64,000 nt of DNA from AP-16 sp963755055 (GCA_963755055.1 CAVWIS010000048.1:60888-124887); one strand, 5' to 3'. Counted from the stretch's first letter, positions 17,269 through 29,470 are shown. A program made the numbers and translations. The notes: generated by a model from the letters alone, not told the origin.

Positions 17269-18290
17269 CGCGCATCGGCCGCAGCCGGGGCGCGGGCATT
17301 GGCCAGCCGGTCGGCGAGCCGCAATGCCGCCACCAGGCTCGAACTGTCGGCGCGGCCGCTGCCGGCGATGTCGAACGCCGTGCCGTGATCGGGCGACGTG
17401 CGCACGAAGGGCAGGCCGAGCGTGACGTTCACCGCATGGTCGAACGCCAGCGTCTTGATCGGGATCAGGGCCTGGTCGTGGTACATGCAGATCGCGACGT
17501 CGTAGGTCGCGCGCGCCGCGGGGTGGAACATCGTATCGGCGGGCAGCGGCCCGCGGGCGTCGATTCCCGCGGCGCGCAGGCGCTCGACCGCCGGGGCGAC
17601 CACGCTGCGATCCTCCTCGCCCAGCGCCCCGTCCTCGCCCGCATGGGGATTGAGACCGGCGACCGCCAGCCGCGGCCGGGCCAGGCCGAAGCGATCCTCG
17701 AGATCGCGCGCCACGATGCGCGAGGTCTCGACGATGAGGTCGCTGCTCAGCCGGGCCGTGACCTCGCGCAACGGCAGATGAATGGTCACCGGCACCACGG
17801 CGAGCTCGGGGGACCACAGCATCATGACGGCGCGAAGCGGCGTGCCGGTGGCGGCGCCGGCGAGCTTCGCCAGGAACTCGGTGTGCCCGGGCTCGGCAAA
17901 GCCGGTGCGATACAGCACCGCCTTGGCGACCGGATTGGTGACGACAGCGGCGGCCCGCCGGGCGATCACGTCGGCGACCGCGCGGCGGATCGATGCGATC
18001 GCGGCAGGAGCGCTCGAGCGATCCGGGCGGCCGGGCTCGGCGGTCACCGTCTCCTCCAGCGCCACGACCGGCAGGGCGACGCGAAATGTCGTCGCCGCTG
18101 CCGCCGGCTCGACCGTCTCGACCGGCACCTCAAGGCCGAGCCGCGCGGCGCGGCGCGACAGATGGTCGGGGGCGCCGACCACATAGAACGGCGGCAGAGC
18201 GAGCTCGCCCCGACGGTGCCAGGCGGCGAGCGTGATGTCGGGTCCGATCCCGGCCGGCTCGCCGAGGGTCACCGCCAGGGGAAGCGGCAT
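17265..18290 (-). CDS. pdxA: 4-hydroxythreonine-4-phosphate dehydrogenase
   Basis: PdxA catalyses the NAD-dependent oxidation in the DXP-dependent pyridoxal phosphate pathway. The 341-residue protein shows GEPAGIGPDI at the start, the GHTEFLA metal region, GLNPHAGEDG, CMYHDQALIP and SPDHGTAFDIAG, all PdxA hallmarks. It lies between the SurA-like gene (9-base gap) and rsmA (4-base overlap), the standard surA-pdxA-rsmA order. Confidence 0.95.
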   Translation of the reverse strand: MPLPLAVTLGEPAGIGPDITLAAWHRRGELALPPFYVVGAPDHLSRRAARLGLEVPVETVEPAAAATTFRVALPVVALEETVTAEPGRPDRSSAPAAIASIRRAVADVIARRAAAVVTNPVAKAVLYRTGFAEPGHTEFLAKLAGAATGTPLRAVMMLWSPELAVVPVTIHLPLREVTARLSSDLIVETSRIVARDLEDRFGLARPRLAVAGLNPHAGEDGALGEEDRSVVAPAVERLRAAGIDARGPLPADTMFHPAARATYDVAICMYHDQALIPIKTLAFDHAVNVTLGLPFVRTSPDHGTAFDIAGSGRADSSSLVAALRLADRLANARAPAAADAR

Positions 18291-18299
18291 GTGGGGCGC

Positions 18300-19262
18300 T
18301 CAGCGGATCTCGATCATCGCGGATCGCCGCAGCTCTTTGAGATAGCGCTTGGCCTGAGCGTTGAATCGCTCGTTGGTGATTGTCTCGCGCACCTCGCGCT
18401 TGCCCGGGGTCTCGCCGCTGACCTGGTCCCTGGTGCAGACCGCGAACAGCTCGACGCCCTGCAGGGTGATGTCCGGCGGCGTCAGGTGGCCGACCGGGGT
18501 CTTGTCGAGCACCTCGCGCTGCTGCGCCGGGACGTCGACCGAGGCACGGGTGATTGTCTCGCGCACCGCGACATCGCGTGTCGCCCGCGCCATCGCCAGG
18601 CCCTCCTCGCAGCTCTGGAAGCGCCCGCGCAAGGCCTCCGCTTCCTTGGCGCGGGCTTCGAACGCGTTCGGGGGCGATCCACGCGGCACGATGAAGAGGA
18701 TCTGGCGCAGCGTGTACTGATAGGTCACGGTCTCCGGCTTGTCGTCCTTCTTGCGCGTCTGCAGGGCGTCGAGGATGTCCTTCTCGCCGACCTGCAGGGC
18801 CGACTGGAACTTGCCGCGGATGATGCTGCTCCAGGCGATGTCCGCCTTGATGCGCCCCTTGAGCGCCGGCACGCTGATCCCGGCGGCGGTCAGCGTCTCG
18901 GCGAACTTCTGGCTGGTGGTTCCGGCGCGGCGGGCGATGCCGTCGAACGCGGCGTTGACGTCCTTGTCGGTGATCTCGACGACGTAGCGCTTGGCGACCT
19001 GCAGCTTCAGCTTCTCGTCGATCAGCTCGTCGAGAGCTTCCTGGCGCGGTTGCGTCTTGTGGGTCGACAGCTCGGTCAGCTTGATGCGCTGCGCGACGTC
19101 GAGCGTGGTGATCAGATCGCCGTTGACGATCGCCGCCACCTGCTGGGCGAGGGCGGCCGACGACGCCCAAGCCAGCCCGATCGCCACCATGGCACCCGCC
19201 CATTGTGCGCGACGGATGCGCCGTCGCCAATCGACCTTCACGCCTCGCCTTTCGTCCGACAT
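18300..19262 (-). CDS. surA: SurA-like periplasmic chaperone/peptidyl-prolyl isomerase
   Basis: A 35-residue N-terminus with a basic stretch (RRRIRRAQ) and hydrophobic core ending SSAALAQQ is a good signal peptide. The mature part opens with the SurA N-domain (VAAIVNGDLITTLDVAQRI and ALDELIDEKLKLQVAK), then a short parvulin-like region (YTLRQILFIVPRG). At about 300 mature residues it is shorter than E. coli SurA. The ATG at 19262 is one of three in-frame choices (also 19286 and a GTG at 19325), and none has a clear ribosome site. Downstream of lptD, as expected for an OMP-folding factor. Confidence 0.85.
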   Translation of the reverse strand: MSDERRGVKVDWRRRIRRAQWAGAMVAIGLAWASSAALAQQVAAIVNGDLITTLDVAQRIKLTELSTHKTQPRQEALDELIDEKLKLQVAKRYVVEITDKDVNAAFDGIARRAGTTSQKFAETLTAAGISVPALKGRIKADIAWSSIIRGKFQSALQVGEKDILDALQTRKKDDKPETVTYQYTLRQILFIVPRGSPPNAFEARAKEAEALRGRFQSCEEGLAMARATRDVAVRETITRASVDVPAQQREVLDKTPVGHLTPPDITLQGVELFAVCTRDQVSGETPGKREVRETITNERFNAQAKRYLKELRRSAMIEIR

Positions 19263-19329
19263 CGCTGTTTGACCCGAATGATGCATCGCCGAATCCCGTG
19301 CGTCCGCGTATTGCGAGCGGCCCACCGTA

Positions 19330-21840
19330 TCACTGCAACGGTCCGTTCGCCCCGCCGACCACCTGGGAGAACCCGGCGGTCCCGAGCGTGCGCAGGCTGA
19401 TCTGCAGCATGACCGTGTTGTTCACCGCCGCCGGTGCCGTCCCGCTATACGCATAGTCCTTGATATAGTTCACCGAAATCGCAAAGCAATCGTCGATATA
19501 GCCGAGCCCGGTGCGCAGCTGGTCGATCTGATCGGAGCCGATATCGTAGCGCGCGGCGCCGAGCACCGACCAGTTCTGGTTAATCTTGACGGTGGCGCTG
19601 CCAAGAAGGCCGTCGCGCCGCGTCAGGAACCCGATATCGGGCTGAGCGGCGTAATTGCCGTACAGCATCGACACGGTGAAGCGGTCGAACGCGGCGCGGC
19701 CTTCGAGCTCGGCGCGCTGCACCGCCGTGGTGTCCTGGTCGAAGCGGAACCGCGAGGTGAACATGTAGGTGCGGTCGGGCTGGTAGGACAGGCGCGCCAC
19801 GTAGTCCGAGCGTGGCGTGGCCAGGCCGCTGTCGATGCCGGTATTGGTGCCGTCGGGCACCGCGAAGGAGTTTTGCCCGAACAGCTGGTAGGACTGCCCG
19901 AACAGCGCGTTCACCATGCCGCCCTGATTGAACTGGGCGGTATACTGCACCCCGACATTGGCGCGCCCACCGCCCTCGACGCGGTCCCAGCCGGAGAACT
20001 TGTCGACCTTGAACAGGTTGCCGTCGTCGAAGATCAGGCTCTGGGCGTCCTCGTTCGGCAGCCTGCCGATATTGGTCTCGTTGGGCCGGACAATGACCTG
20101 GGCGATCGGCTCGATCGTCTGCGTACCCCAGGACTGCGCCGAGATGAAGGGATAGCGGTAGTCGACGCCCACCGTCGGCATGACGCGGACGATCTCGTTG
20201 TTTCCCGTGGGGATGAAGTTCGCCACGCCGGCCTCGTTCTTGATCGAGGCCTCGGCGATGTCGCCGCGCACCGACACGAACGGCGTGAACATCTGGCCGA
20301 TCGGGTCGATGAAGGTGCGCTTCCAGGTCGCCTCGGCGGAGAGCCGGGTGTAGGTGCCGGGAACGCCCCGCAGCAGACATCTGCCCGGCGTCCGCGCGGC
20401 CGGATCGGCGGAGGTCGGCAGGCACAGCCCGCTGTTGATGGCGTTGTTGGTGATGGCGTCGAACTCCGCGGACTCCCGTGTCAGGCTCGTCAGGTTGGCC
20501 CTGAAGCTCAGCTCTCCGCCGAGGATCGGCTGTCCCAGCACCTTGGAGTAGTCGATCACCGGCGCGACCACGGGCAGCTGGCTCTGCGTGTCGGCCGCCG
20601 ACAGCCCGTAGAAATACATCACGCGGGCGTCGAAATAGCTGCGATCGCCGCGGCCCAGCAGGTAGAGCTGGGAGGTTCCGCCTTCCGTCACCTGGTTCCT
20701 GAACGTGTTCGCCGAGGTCAGGTATTTCTGATAGAGGCCGTAATCCTGGAAGAAGAACTTGTCCGAGAGCAAGAGCGCGTCCCAGCCCCAGACCCACTTG
20801 TCGTTGAGGGTGAACTGGCCGGTCGAATCGATGCTGCCGCGGAACTGGGTGTTGCCCGGATAGCTGGCGCCGAACTTGTCCGCCAGCAGGCCGGGATTGA
20901 GCTGGTTGATCCCGGCGGCGCGAACCGTATACGAGCCGTTCTCCAGGCGCTGGCGCCATTCGCCCTGCAGCAGCAGGCCCTGGCTGGTGGTGAACGTCGG
21001 CGTGATCGTCACGTCGTAGTAGGGCGACAGCGCCCAATAGTACGGGGTGGTGATCGCGGCTCCGTAGTTGCTGCTGTAGGAGGCGGTCGGGATCAGCCAG
21101 CCGCTCTTGCGCTTCACCGTCGGATCGGGCGCCGACATGAACGGCGCCCAGAAGAACGGCACGCCGAACGCTTCGAGCCGCATGTTCTCGAAATAGATCA
21201 TCTTCTCGGCTTCGTCGTGCACGATGCGCTCGGCCTTCACCTGCCATTTCGGCGGCTTGGCGGGATCGTCCTTGCACGGCTCGCAGGCGGTGTAGGTGCC
21301 GCTCTGGAACACCGTGGTGCTGCCCTTGTTGCGTTCGGCGCGCGGCGCCGCGAAGCGGGTCTTGTCGGCCGCCTCCAGGCGCAGCGAATCGACGAAGCCG
21401 TCGCGGTAGTCGTCGTTGAGGTCGAGGGTCTGGCCGTAGACGATCTGGCCGTCGGCCTGGGTGATGCGCACGTCGCCCTCGGCGCGCAGGCGCTTGGTCT
21501 TCTGGTCGTAGACGACCTTCTCGGCCTCGACCGAGGAGCCCTTGTAGTAGATCTGCACGCGACCGAGCGCGACGACGCGCTCGTTGGAATAATCGTAATT
21601 GATCTCCTGGGCCTGCAGGAGCATCTGGGCATTCGGCTTGTCCGCCGCCGGGTTGCGTGTTGCCGCCGGGGTTCTCGGAATCCCGACCCAGGTCTGGCCC
21701 ATCGACGCGTCCTGGGCCAGGGCCGGCCGCAGGCCCGCCCACGATGCCCAGGCCAGGACGGCGAGCGACAGGATCGCGATCGCCGAGAACCGGTCCCGAT
21801 GGCGCGAAAATGGCGGGTGTGCGGCGGTCAGCGCAGCCAT
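19330..21840 (-). CDS. lptD: LPS-assembly protein LptD
   Basis: LptD is the outer-membrane translocon that inserts LPS in the outer leaflet with LptE. The 836-residue protein has a signal peptide (SAIAILSLAVLAWASW, ending PALAQDA), an OstA/LptA-like jellyroll (KVVYDQKTKRLRAEGDVRI), then the LptD barrel from about residue 220 (KSGWLIPTASYSSNYGAAI) to the C-terminus. Cysteine pairs suitable for the disulphides are present. Its ATG overlaps the lptG stop (TGATG at 21842-21838), so the two are coupled. Confidence 0.94.
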   Translation of the reverse strand: MAALTAAHPPFSRHRDRFSAIAILSLAVLAWASWAGLRPALAQDASMGQTWVGIPRTPAATRNPAADKPNAQMLLQAQEINYDYSNERVVALGRVQIYYKGSSVEAEKVVYDQKTKRLRAEGDVRITQADGQIVYGQTLDLNDDYRDGFVDSLRLEAADKTRFAAPRAERNKGSTTVFQSGTYTACEPCKDDPAKPPKWQVKAERIVHDEAEKMIYFENMRLEAFGVPFFWAPFMSAPDPTVKRKSGWLIPTASYSSNYGAAITTPYYWALSPYYDVTITPTFTTSQGLLLQGEWRQRLENGSYTVRAAGINQLNPGLLADKFGASYPGNTQFRGSIDSTGQFTLNDKWVWGWDALLLSDKFFFQDYGLYQKYLTSANTFRNQVTEGGTSQLYLLGRGDRSYFDARVMYFYGLSAADTQSQLPVVAPVIDYSKVLGQPILGGELSFRANLTSLTRESAEFDAITNNAINSGLCLPTSADPAARTPGRCLLRGVPGTYTRLSAEATWKRTFIDPIGQMFTPFVSVRGDIAEASIKNEAGVANFIPTGNNEIVRVMPTVGVDYRYPFISAQSWGTQTIEPIAQVIVRPNETNIGRLPNEDAQSLIFDDGNLFKVDKFSGWDRVEGGGRANVGVQYTAQFNQGGMVNALFGQSYQLFGQNSFAVPDGTNTGIDSGLATPRSDYVARLSYQPDRTYMFTSRFRFDQDTTAVQRAELEGRAAFDRFTVSMLYGNYAAQPDIGFLTRRDGLLGSATVKINQNWSVLGAARYDIGSDQIDQLRTGLGYIDDCFAISVNYIKDYAYSGTAPAAVNNTVMLQISLRTLGTAGFSQVVGGANGPLQ

Positions 21841-22940
21841 CACCCGTCCTCCTGGTACAGCAACACGACGAAACCCGTAAGCGCGCCAGCGAGCACAGGC
21901 ATCCACGCTGCTGCAACCGGATGCATCAGCTCGGCCTTGCTCAAATCCTCGGTCACCTTCGACAGCACATAAAGCAGAAAGCCCGCAGCCACGCCACCTA
22001 AAACCATTTGCTGTACGCCACCGAATCTAAAGAAACGTAAACTGACGGACGCGGCCAGGAGCACCATGGCGACGAGAAGAAACGGGCGCGCCACGAGGAG
22101 TTGGTATTGCAGTCGATAGCCTGCCGCCACAAGACCAGCGTGCTCTGCAATATCGATATACAATGGAAGTTGCCAGAATGGCACCGTCTCCGGCGTGGCA
22201 AAGCTTTCGCGTACTTGCTCGTTGGTGAGGTTTGTACTTAGGAGATACGATTCGTGATCTTGCGGCGGCGTTCCTGCCGCGAAGACACGCGCCTGATCGA
22301 GGCGCCAGTGGCCTGGCTCCAGCACGGCGCTCTTGGCTTCGATGCGTTCCCTGAAATGTCCGGCCGGGTCGAAGGTGAAGACGGTGATGCCGCCAAGCCC
22401 GGCGCCCTGCTGCAGGCTGGATGTCGCGTTGATGATCGCCTGGCCGTCGGGGCTGCGCTGGCGGACCCAGAAGCCGCTGCCGGTCTGCTTGAACCCGGAG
22501 GACGGGCTCTGGCCGAAGATATCGGCCTCGAGCCGTTTCGAGCGCTCGCGCATCACCGCCGACAGCGGATTGTAGATCGCAGTCGCCACGATCCCGATCA
22601 GCAGCGCCACGACCACCGCGGGCGCCACGAACTGCCATGCCGACATTCCGGCCGCGCGCGCGACGACCAGCTCGAGCCGCCGCGACAAGGTCAGATAGCA
22701 GCCCATCGCGCCGATCAGGATGGCGAATGGCAGCATCCGCTCCATCAGCTGCGGAACGCGGTAGAACGAGGTCATCGCCACCATGAGCGGGGAGACGTTG
22801 GGCACGTCGGAGGCGCGACGCATCAGCTCGATGTAGTCGATCAGCACGATGAGCACGAAGACGCCGGCGAATACCGCCACGACGGCGCCGAGGAACCGCA
22901 TCGCGAAATATCGGCCGAGCGTGAGCGGCATCATCGTCAT
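21840..22940 (-). CDS. lptG: LPS export permease LptG
   Basis: This 366-residue membrane protein of the LptB2FG complex extracts LPS from the inner membrane. Six membrane helices in two groups of three flank a periplasmic beta-jellyroll, and PFAILIGAMGCYLTLSRRLELVVARAAGMS is the coupling-helix region characteristic of LptF/LptG (only the family-defining SRRLELVVARAAGMS part is needed). It begins MTMMPLTLGRYFAMRF and its ATG overlaps the lptF stop by four bases. LptF before LptG is the conserved order. Confidence 0.93.
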   Translation of the reverse strand: MTMMPLTLGRYFAMRFLGAVVAVFAGVFVLIVLIDYIELMRRASDVPNVSPLMVAMTSFYRVPQLMERMLPFAILIGAMGCYLTLSRRLELVVARAAGMSAWQFVAPAVVVALLIGIVATAIYNPLSAVMRERSKRLEADIFGQSPSSGFKQTGSGFWVRQRSPDGQAIINATSSLQQGAGLGGITVFTFDPAGHFRERIEAKSAVLEPGHWRLDQARVFAAGTPPQDHESYLLSTNLTNEQVRESFATPETVPFWQLPLYIDIAEHAGLVAAGYRLQYQLLVARPFLLVAMVLLAASVSLRFFRFGGVQQMVLGGVAAGFLLYVLSKVTEDLSKAELMHPVAAAWMPVLAGALTGFVVLLYQEDG

Positions 22941-24097
22941 GTCGGTGCCAGGCGGCGGGTAAGGCGGGCGGTGACCGCGCCGACCATGTCGGTGATGAAC
23001 GCCGGCGGCTCGACCACGACCCCGCGCAGGATCGCGAAGATGCCGAGCGCGAAGGCGAAAGCCATGGTGGCGTACATGATCAGCACGGCGCCCGGTGCGT
23101 TGACCGCAAAGACCGCGGCGGCGAAACCGATCAGCCGCAACAGCCCGACGCCTGCGATGGCCACCCCCATGGAGAAACCGCGGCTTTGCCGGGTGGTGCG
23201 CGGCGCACCGAGAACCGCGAACGCGATGATCACGAAGGCGAGCGGATAGAGCGGCGCGGCGATCCGGTCGTGGAACTCGGCGAAGAACTGTCCGGACTGG
23301 GCCTTGATCATTGGGTCGTTGGGGTCGGGCCTGGCGAGGTCCCACAAATACCTTTCGCGAACCCCGTAATCGGTCACCTGGGAGCGCCCGGTATACTGCG
23401 ACAGGTTGAAGGCGTAGCGATCGAACAGCACGATGGTCGGGTCGCGCTGCGTCGGTTCGCGGCGCTGCACGCTGCCATTGACCAGCACCAGGAAGGTGCC
23501 GCGGTCGTTCTCCAGGATCTCGCCCTGCTCGGCCAGGAAGCTCGCGCGCTCGGTCGCGACCCGGCGGTCGTCGATGAAGACGCCGAGCAGGACCCCGTCG
23601 GTCCGCCGCTCGCGGATGTGGAACGTGAGCCCGCCCTCGATGGACATGAACCGTCCGGGCTGCACGATGTTGGTCACCAGATCGGCCTTCACCCGGTTGG
23701 CCCAGTCGTGCAGCTCGCGCAACCCCTTGGGCGCCACATAGGCGCTGATGACGGCGACCATGGCGGCGACCAGGCAGGCGACGAAGAGAAACGGCCGGAA
23801 CATCCGCCACGGCGACATTCCGGCCGCCGTCATGACGACCATCTCGGAGTCGCTGTTGAGCTTGTTGAGCGTGTAGCAGACCGCGATCACCAGGGCGATC
23901 GGCGCGATCACCAGGACCAGCAGCGGGATCAACAGGCCAGTGATCCCGATGAACACCAGGATCGTCTGGCGCTGGTTGGTCATCAGGTCGATCTCGCGCA
24001 GCGCGTGCGTCACCCAGATCACCGCGGTGAGGCTGATGAGAACCATCGCGAACGCGCCGAAGCTCGTGCGGAAAATGTAGCGGTCGATCGCTCCCAT
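22937..24097 (-). CDS. lptF: LPS export permease LptF
   Basis: This 386-residue partner of LptG starts MGAIDRYIFRTSFGAFAMVL and has the same helix-jellyroll-helix layout, with the coupling region LNKLNSDSEMVVMTAAGMSP. The open frame runs upstream to a GTG at 24202, but the family N-terminus is at 24097. It heads the lptF-lptG-lptD-surA-pdxA-rsmA operon and is divergent from pepA. Confidence 0.93.
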   Translation of the reverse strand: MGAIDRYIFRTSFGAFAMVLISLTAVIWVTHALREIDLMTNQRQTILVFIGITGLLIPLLVLVIAPIALVIAVCYTLNKLNSDSEMVVMTAAGMSPWRMFRPFLFVACLVAAMVAVISAYVAPKGLRELHDWANRVKADLVTNIVQPGRFMSIEGGLTFHIRERRTDGVLLGVFIDDRRVATERASFLAEQGEILENDRGTFLVLVNGSVQRREPTQRDPTIVLFDRYAFNLSQYTGRSQVTDYGVRERYLWDLARPDPNDPMIKAQSGQFFAEFHDRIAAPLYPLAFVIIAFAVLGAPRTTRQSRGFSMGVAIAGVGLLRLIGFAAAVFAVNAPGAVLIMYATMAFAFALGIFAILRGVVVEPPAFITDMVGAVTARLTRRLAPT

Positions 24098-24551
24098 CGT
24101 CAGGCGCCGCCTCTCGCTCCAGGGTCGCTCGCTCGCGTTTCGCTCATCGTCGAAAATCGTTCCCGTAACCCGCCGGGATGTCTCGCTTTCCCGCCCAGCC
24201 ACGCAACGGCCGGCCGGGACTTGGAGGGCCGACGCAGCCGGTTGGCAGCGTCCCGGGGAACCGCCTTGGCGTCAAGCCAAGATACTGATTTGGCAGGCGA
24301 TCCGAGCCATGGCGTGTCGAATGGGCAACACACCTTGTCGGCCCCTTTCCCGACCCCCGGACCCTTCTTCGAGCCGCGCCCCGCACCCGACCTCCCGTTC
24401 GCCCCGGATGGCTTTCTAGACCCGATAGGTGGCAACACCACGGCAGCGATCTCGCCAGCCTGCGGACGATGCTGTAATGGAACCACAGTGACTTGCCGCC
24501 GATTGCCGCCATAACAGCGCCTTTCACTTCATCACGAGGGACCTCGCCGCC
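24098..24551. other. Intergenic region between divergent lptF and pepA
   Basis: This 454-base gap should hold promoters for both flanking genes. On the lptF side a TTGACG lies near 24268-24273 (minus strand) but has no good -10. GAGGG 12-16 bases before the pepA ATG is the likely ribosome site. No RNA gene or small protein is recognised. Confidence 0.35.
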
Positions 24552-26043
24552 ATGTCCGAAGCCGTGAAGCTCGGATTCGCCCCCTTCGCGGCACCGAGCC
24601 GGGGCGTCCTGATTATTCTTGCCGATGACGAATTGCGGCTCGGAGCCACGACGGGGACCATTCTCGAGCCTGCCGGGGATCTTTTCGCCCGCGCGGCGAG
24701 CGCCGACCGGTTCACCGGAAAGACCGGCTCGACCCTCGAGATCGTGGTTCCGGCCGGCCTGAAGGCGTCGCGGCTCACCGTGGTGGGGACCGGCAAGGCC
24801 TCCGAAAAACCCGACTTCGTGAAGCTCGGCGGCACCATCATGGGCAGGATTCCGGGCTCGGCCGTCGAGGCGACGGTGCTGCTCGAGCTGCCGTCCGGCC
24901 CGCTGAAGCCCGAGCAGGCAGCGGATGTCGCCTTGGGGATGCGGCTGCGGGCCTATGCGTTCGATCGCTACAAGACGAAGCGCAAGGAAGGCGAAGACCA
25001 GCCGCCGCGGGCGCGGGTGACGCTTGGCGTCGGCAACGTGCCCGGCGCCCGCAAGGCCTGGAGCAGCCGGGAGGCGGTTGCCGACGGCGTGGCCTTGGCC
25101 CGCGATCTGGTCAACGAGCCGCCCAACGTGCTGTTTCCCGTCGAATTCGCTCGTCGGGCGACCGAGCTCAAGAAGCTCGGCGTCGCCGTCGAGGTGCTCG
25201 ACGAGAAGGCCATGAGGAAACTCGGCATGACCGCCCTGCTCGGCGTCAACCAGGGATCCGCCAGGGAGAGCCGGGTCGCGGTGATGCGCTGGGACGGGGG
25301 CAAGAGCGGCACGCCGCCGGTCGCCTTCATCGGCAAGGGCGTCTGCTTCGATTCCGGGGGCATATCGATCAAGCCGGCCGCCGGGATGGAGGACATGAAG
25401 GGCGACATGGCGGGAGCCGCCTGCGTCGTCGGCCTGATGCACGCCCTCGCCGGGCGCAAGGCGAAGGTCAACGCCGTGGGGGTGATCGGGCTCGTCGAGA
25501 ACATGCCCGACGGCAATGCCCAGCGCCCCAGCGACATCGTCACCTCGATGTCCGGACAGACCATCGAGATCATCAATACCGATGCCGAAGGCCGGCTCGT
25601 CCTCGCCGATGTGCTGTGGTATGCCCGCAATCGCTTCAAGCCGAAATTCATGATCGATCTCGCCACGCTGACCGGCGCCATCGTGGTCGCGCTCGGCAAC
25701 GAGCATGCCGGGCTGTTTGCCAACGACGACCGGCTGGCCGAGCGGCTCGGCAGGGCCGGCGAGGCGACCGGCGAGCGGGTGTGGCGGATGCCGCTCGCCG
25801 CCGCCTACGACAAGCTCATCGATTTCGAAATTCGCCGACATGAAGAACACCGGCGGGCGCCACGGCGGCTCGATCACGGCGGCGCAGTTCCTCCAGCGTT
25901 TCGTCGACAAGACCCCATGGGCCCATCTCGACATCGCCGGCACCGGCATCGGCTCGCCGCAGAACGAGATCAACAAGAGCTGGGGCTCCGGCTGGGGCGT
26001 GCGGCTGCTCGACCACCTGGTGGCGGAACACTACGAGAAGTAG
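24552..26043 (+). pseudogene. pepA: Leucyl aminopeptidase PepA, interrupted by one frameshift
   Basis: PepA is an M17 di-zinc aminopeptidase. The first 424 codons include the metal-binding GKGVCFDSGGISIKPA and the active-site NTDAEGRLVLADVLWYA. Within 25821-25826 one extra T shifts the frame. Removing it turns the local reading into DSKFADMKN and joins seamlessly to NTGGRHGGSITAAQFLQRFV and the C-terminus ending at 26043. The repaired protein is 496 residues, normal for M17. The unshifted frame runs on to 26525 with no family resemblance. Either a sequence error or a real mutation; the sharp, single-base nature and perfect flanking conservation favour error. Confidence 0.88.
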
Positions 26044-26055
26044 CGTGGTCCCGAG

Positions 26056-26508
26056 ATGACCGAGGTCCTGTTCTACCATTTGCAGCACCAGCCGCTGGAG
26101 CGAGTGCTGCCGGCGCTTTTGGAGAAATCGCTCGAGCGCGGCTGGCGGGCGATCGTCCAGGCGGGCTCGGACGAGCGCATCGAGGCGCTCGACGCGCATC
26201 TGTGGACCTACCGGGACGACAGCTTCCTCCCGCATGGGACCTGGCGGGAGGCCGAGGCCGCCGCGCAGCCGATCCTGCTCACCTTGTCGGAGGACAACCG
26301 CAACGGCGCCACCGTGAGGTTCCAGATCGACGGCACCGGGCTGCCGGCCGATGCCGACACCTACGGGCGGATCGTCCTGATGTTCGACGGCAGCGACAGC
26401 GACGCGGTGGCGGCCGCGCGCGAGCGGTGGACCGAGGCCAAGGCCAAAGGGTTCGAGGTCACCTATTGGCAGCCCGACGAGGAGGGCCGCTGGCAGCGTC
26501 GGGCGTGA
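26056..26508 (+). CDS. holC: DNA polymerase III subunit chi
   Basis: Chi of the clamp-loader complex links the polymerase to SSB. This 150-residue protein begins TEVLFYHLQHQPLERVLPAL and contains DAHLWTYRDDSFLPHG and ILLTLSEDNRNGA, which are the alphaproteobacterial HolC signature. pepA-holC is a conserved pair; here they are 12 bases apart on the same strand. Confidence 0.93.
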   Translation: MTEVLFYHLQHQPLERVLPALLEKSLERGWRAIVQAGSDERIEALDAHLWTYRDDSFLPHGTWREAEAAAQPILLTLSEDNRNGATVRFQIDGTGLPADADTYGRIVLMFDGSDSDAVAAARERWTEAKAKGFEVTYWQPDEEGRWQRRA

Positions 26509-26681
26509 ATCCGCCGCCCGCTTGAGGCACCGGCGAGAGGCCTGGAAAGCTCACCAAAAACATCGAAAAGACCTCGTAACCACCGGTGTTGTCCGGAAAA
26601 ACAGGATCAGCGAAGTCGGTCGATCCGGCCGCCCCGCCGAGCCCGATTGCATCCTCGGCCGCATCCCGCCACAAACGCTCC

Positions 26682-28577
<1,896 letters not shown>

Positions 28578-28662
28578 CATTTCATGGCCTTTCATAATGC
28601 CTGCAGCATCCTGCGACCACGAAGGCCGACCTGCTTCGCTGGGCGGCGCGAGAGGCAGATGG

Positions 28663-29460
28663 ATGAAGCCGGAGCGGCCCGATCGGGAAACAGCCGAGAT
28701 GCGTTGCCGTGCCATACGGCGACGCATCATCCAGCTCTCGCACGATGCCCGTTCCGCTCATCTTGGCTCCTCGTTGAGCGTCGTGGAGATCGCCGATGCT
28801 GTCCTCGCTGCAAGCAACTTGCGACCGACCACGGTCAATGCGCCCGATCGGGACAGGATTGTCTTTTCGAAAGGTCATGCTGCAATGGCCTATTACGGCG
28901 CGCTCGAGGCGTGGGGTCTCCTAAACCCCGATCTGCTTGATGTTTATCTCAAGGATGGATCGGCCCTTTGGGGTCATGTCAGCGTCATCAAGGAGGTGCC
29001 GGCGATCGATGTGAGCACGGGATCTCTGGGGCATGGCCTGGCGCTTGCGGCTGGATTTGCGCTCGGCTATCGCCTGCGAGGCTGGAGGGGACGAGCCTTC
29101 TGCATCCTGTCTGACGGCGAGTGCGACGAAGGGGCTGTCTGGGAGACGGCGTTATTCGCGGGTCACCATCAGCTGGATCGACTTGTCGGTCTCATCGATT
29201 ACAACAAGGTACAGAGTCTCGGCCATACCTCCGAAGTGCTCGACCTGGAGCCATTGCTGGAAAAATGGACGGCATTTCGCTGGCAGGCGTTACGTGTCGA
29301 CGGGCATGACACTGTTGCCTTGGGTCAAGCCCTTGCCTTGGCTTCCGACGGCCGGCCGCGAATCATTCTTGCCGATACCGTAAAGGGAAAAGGCATTCCG
29401 CGTATCGAGAATACGGTCGCATCGCACTACCACCCGGCGCGACCGGAAGACCTGGAATAG
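28663..29460 (+). CDS. Transketolase N-terminal subunit
   Basis: This 265-residue protein corresponds to the TPP-binding N-terminal third of transketolase: SHDARSAHLGSSLSVVEI, FSKGHAAMAYYGALEAWG, STGSLGHGLALAAGFALG and the TPP/Mg motif LSDGECDEGAVWETALFA with NKVQSLG. A transketolase moves a two-carbon ketol group between sugar phosphates. Split N/C transketolases are common outside central metabolism, often in secondary-metabolite or surface-sugar loci. AGAGG precedes the ATG by about 8 bases. The C-terminal half follows after 10 bases. Base composition is visibly lower in GC than the ABC-F gene before it. Confidence 0.88.
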   Translation: MKPERPDRETAEMRCRAIRRRIIQLSHDARSAHLGSSLSVVEIADAVLAASNLRPTTVNAPDRDRIVFSKGHAAMAYYGALEAWGLLNPDLLDVYLKDGSALWGHVSVIKEVPAIDVSTGSLGHGLALAAGFALGYRLRGWRGRAFCILSDGECDEGAVWETALFAGHHQLDRLVGLIDYNKVQSLGHTSEVLDLEPLLEKWTAFRWQALRVDGHDTVALGQALALASDGRPRIILADTVKGKGIPRIENTVASHYHPARPEDLE

Positions 29461-29470
29461 TTGCCGCCAC

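Noticed and set aside
17385..21972. Very long plus-strand open frames across pdxA, surA and lptD
   Set aside because: Exactly antisense to conserved coding sequence; composition and lack of motifs mark them as shadows.
25815..25830. Programmed frameshifting in pepA
   Set aside because: No slippery heptamer or downstream structure, and PepA is not known to need frameshifting; a simple insertion fits better.
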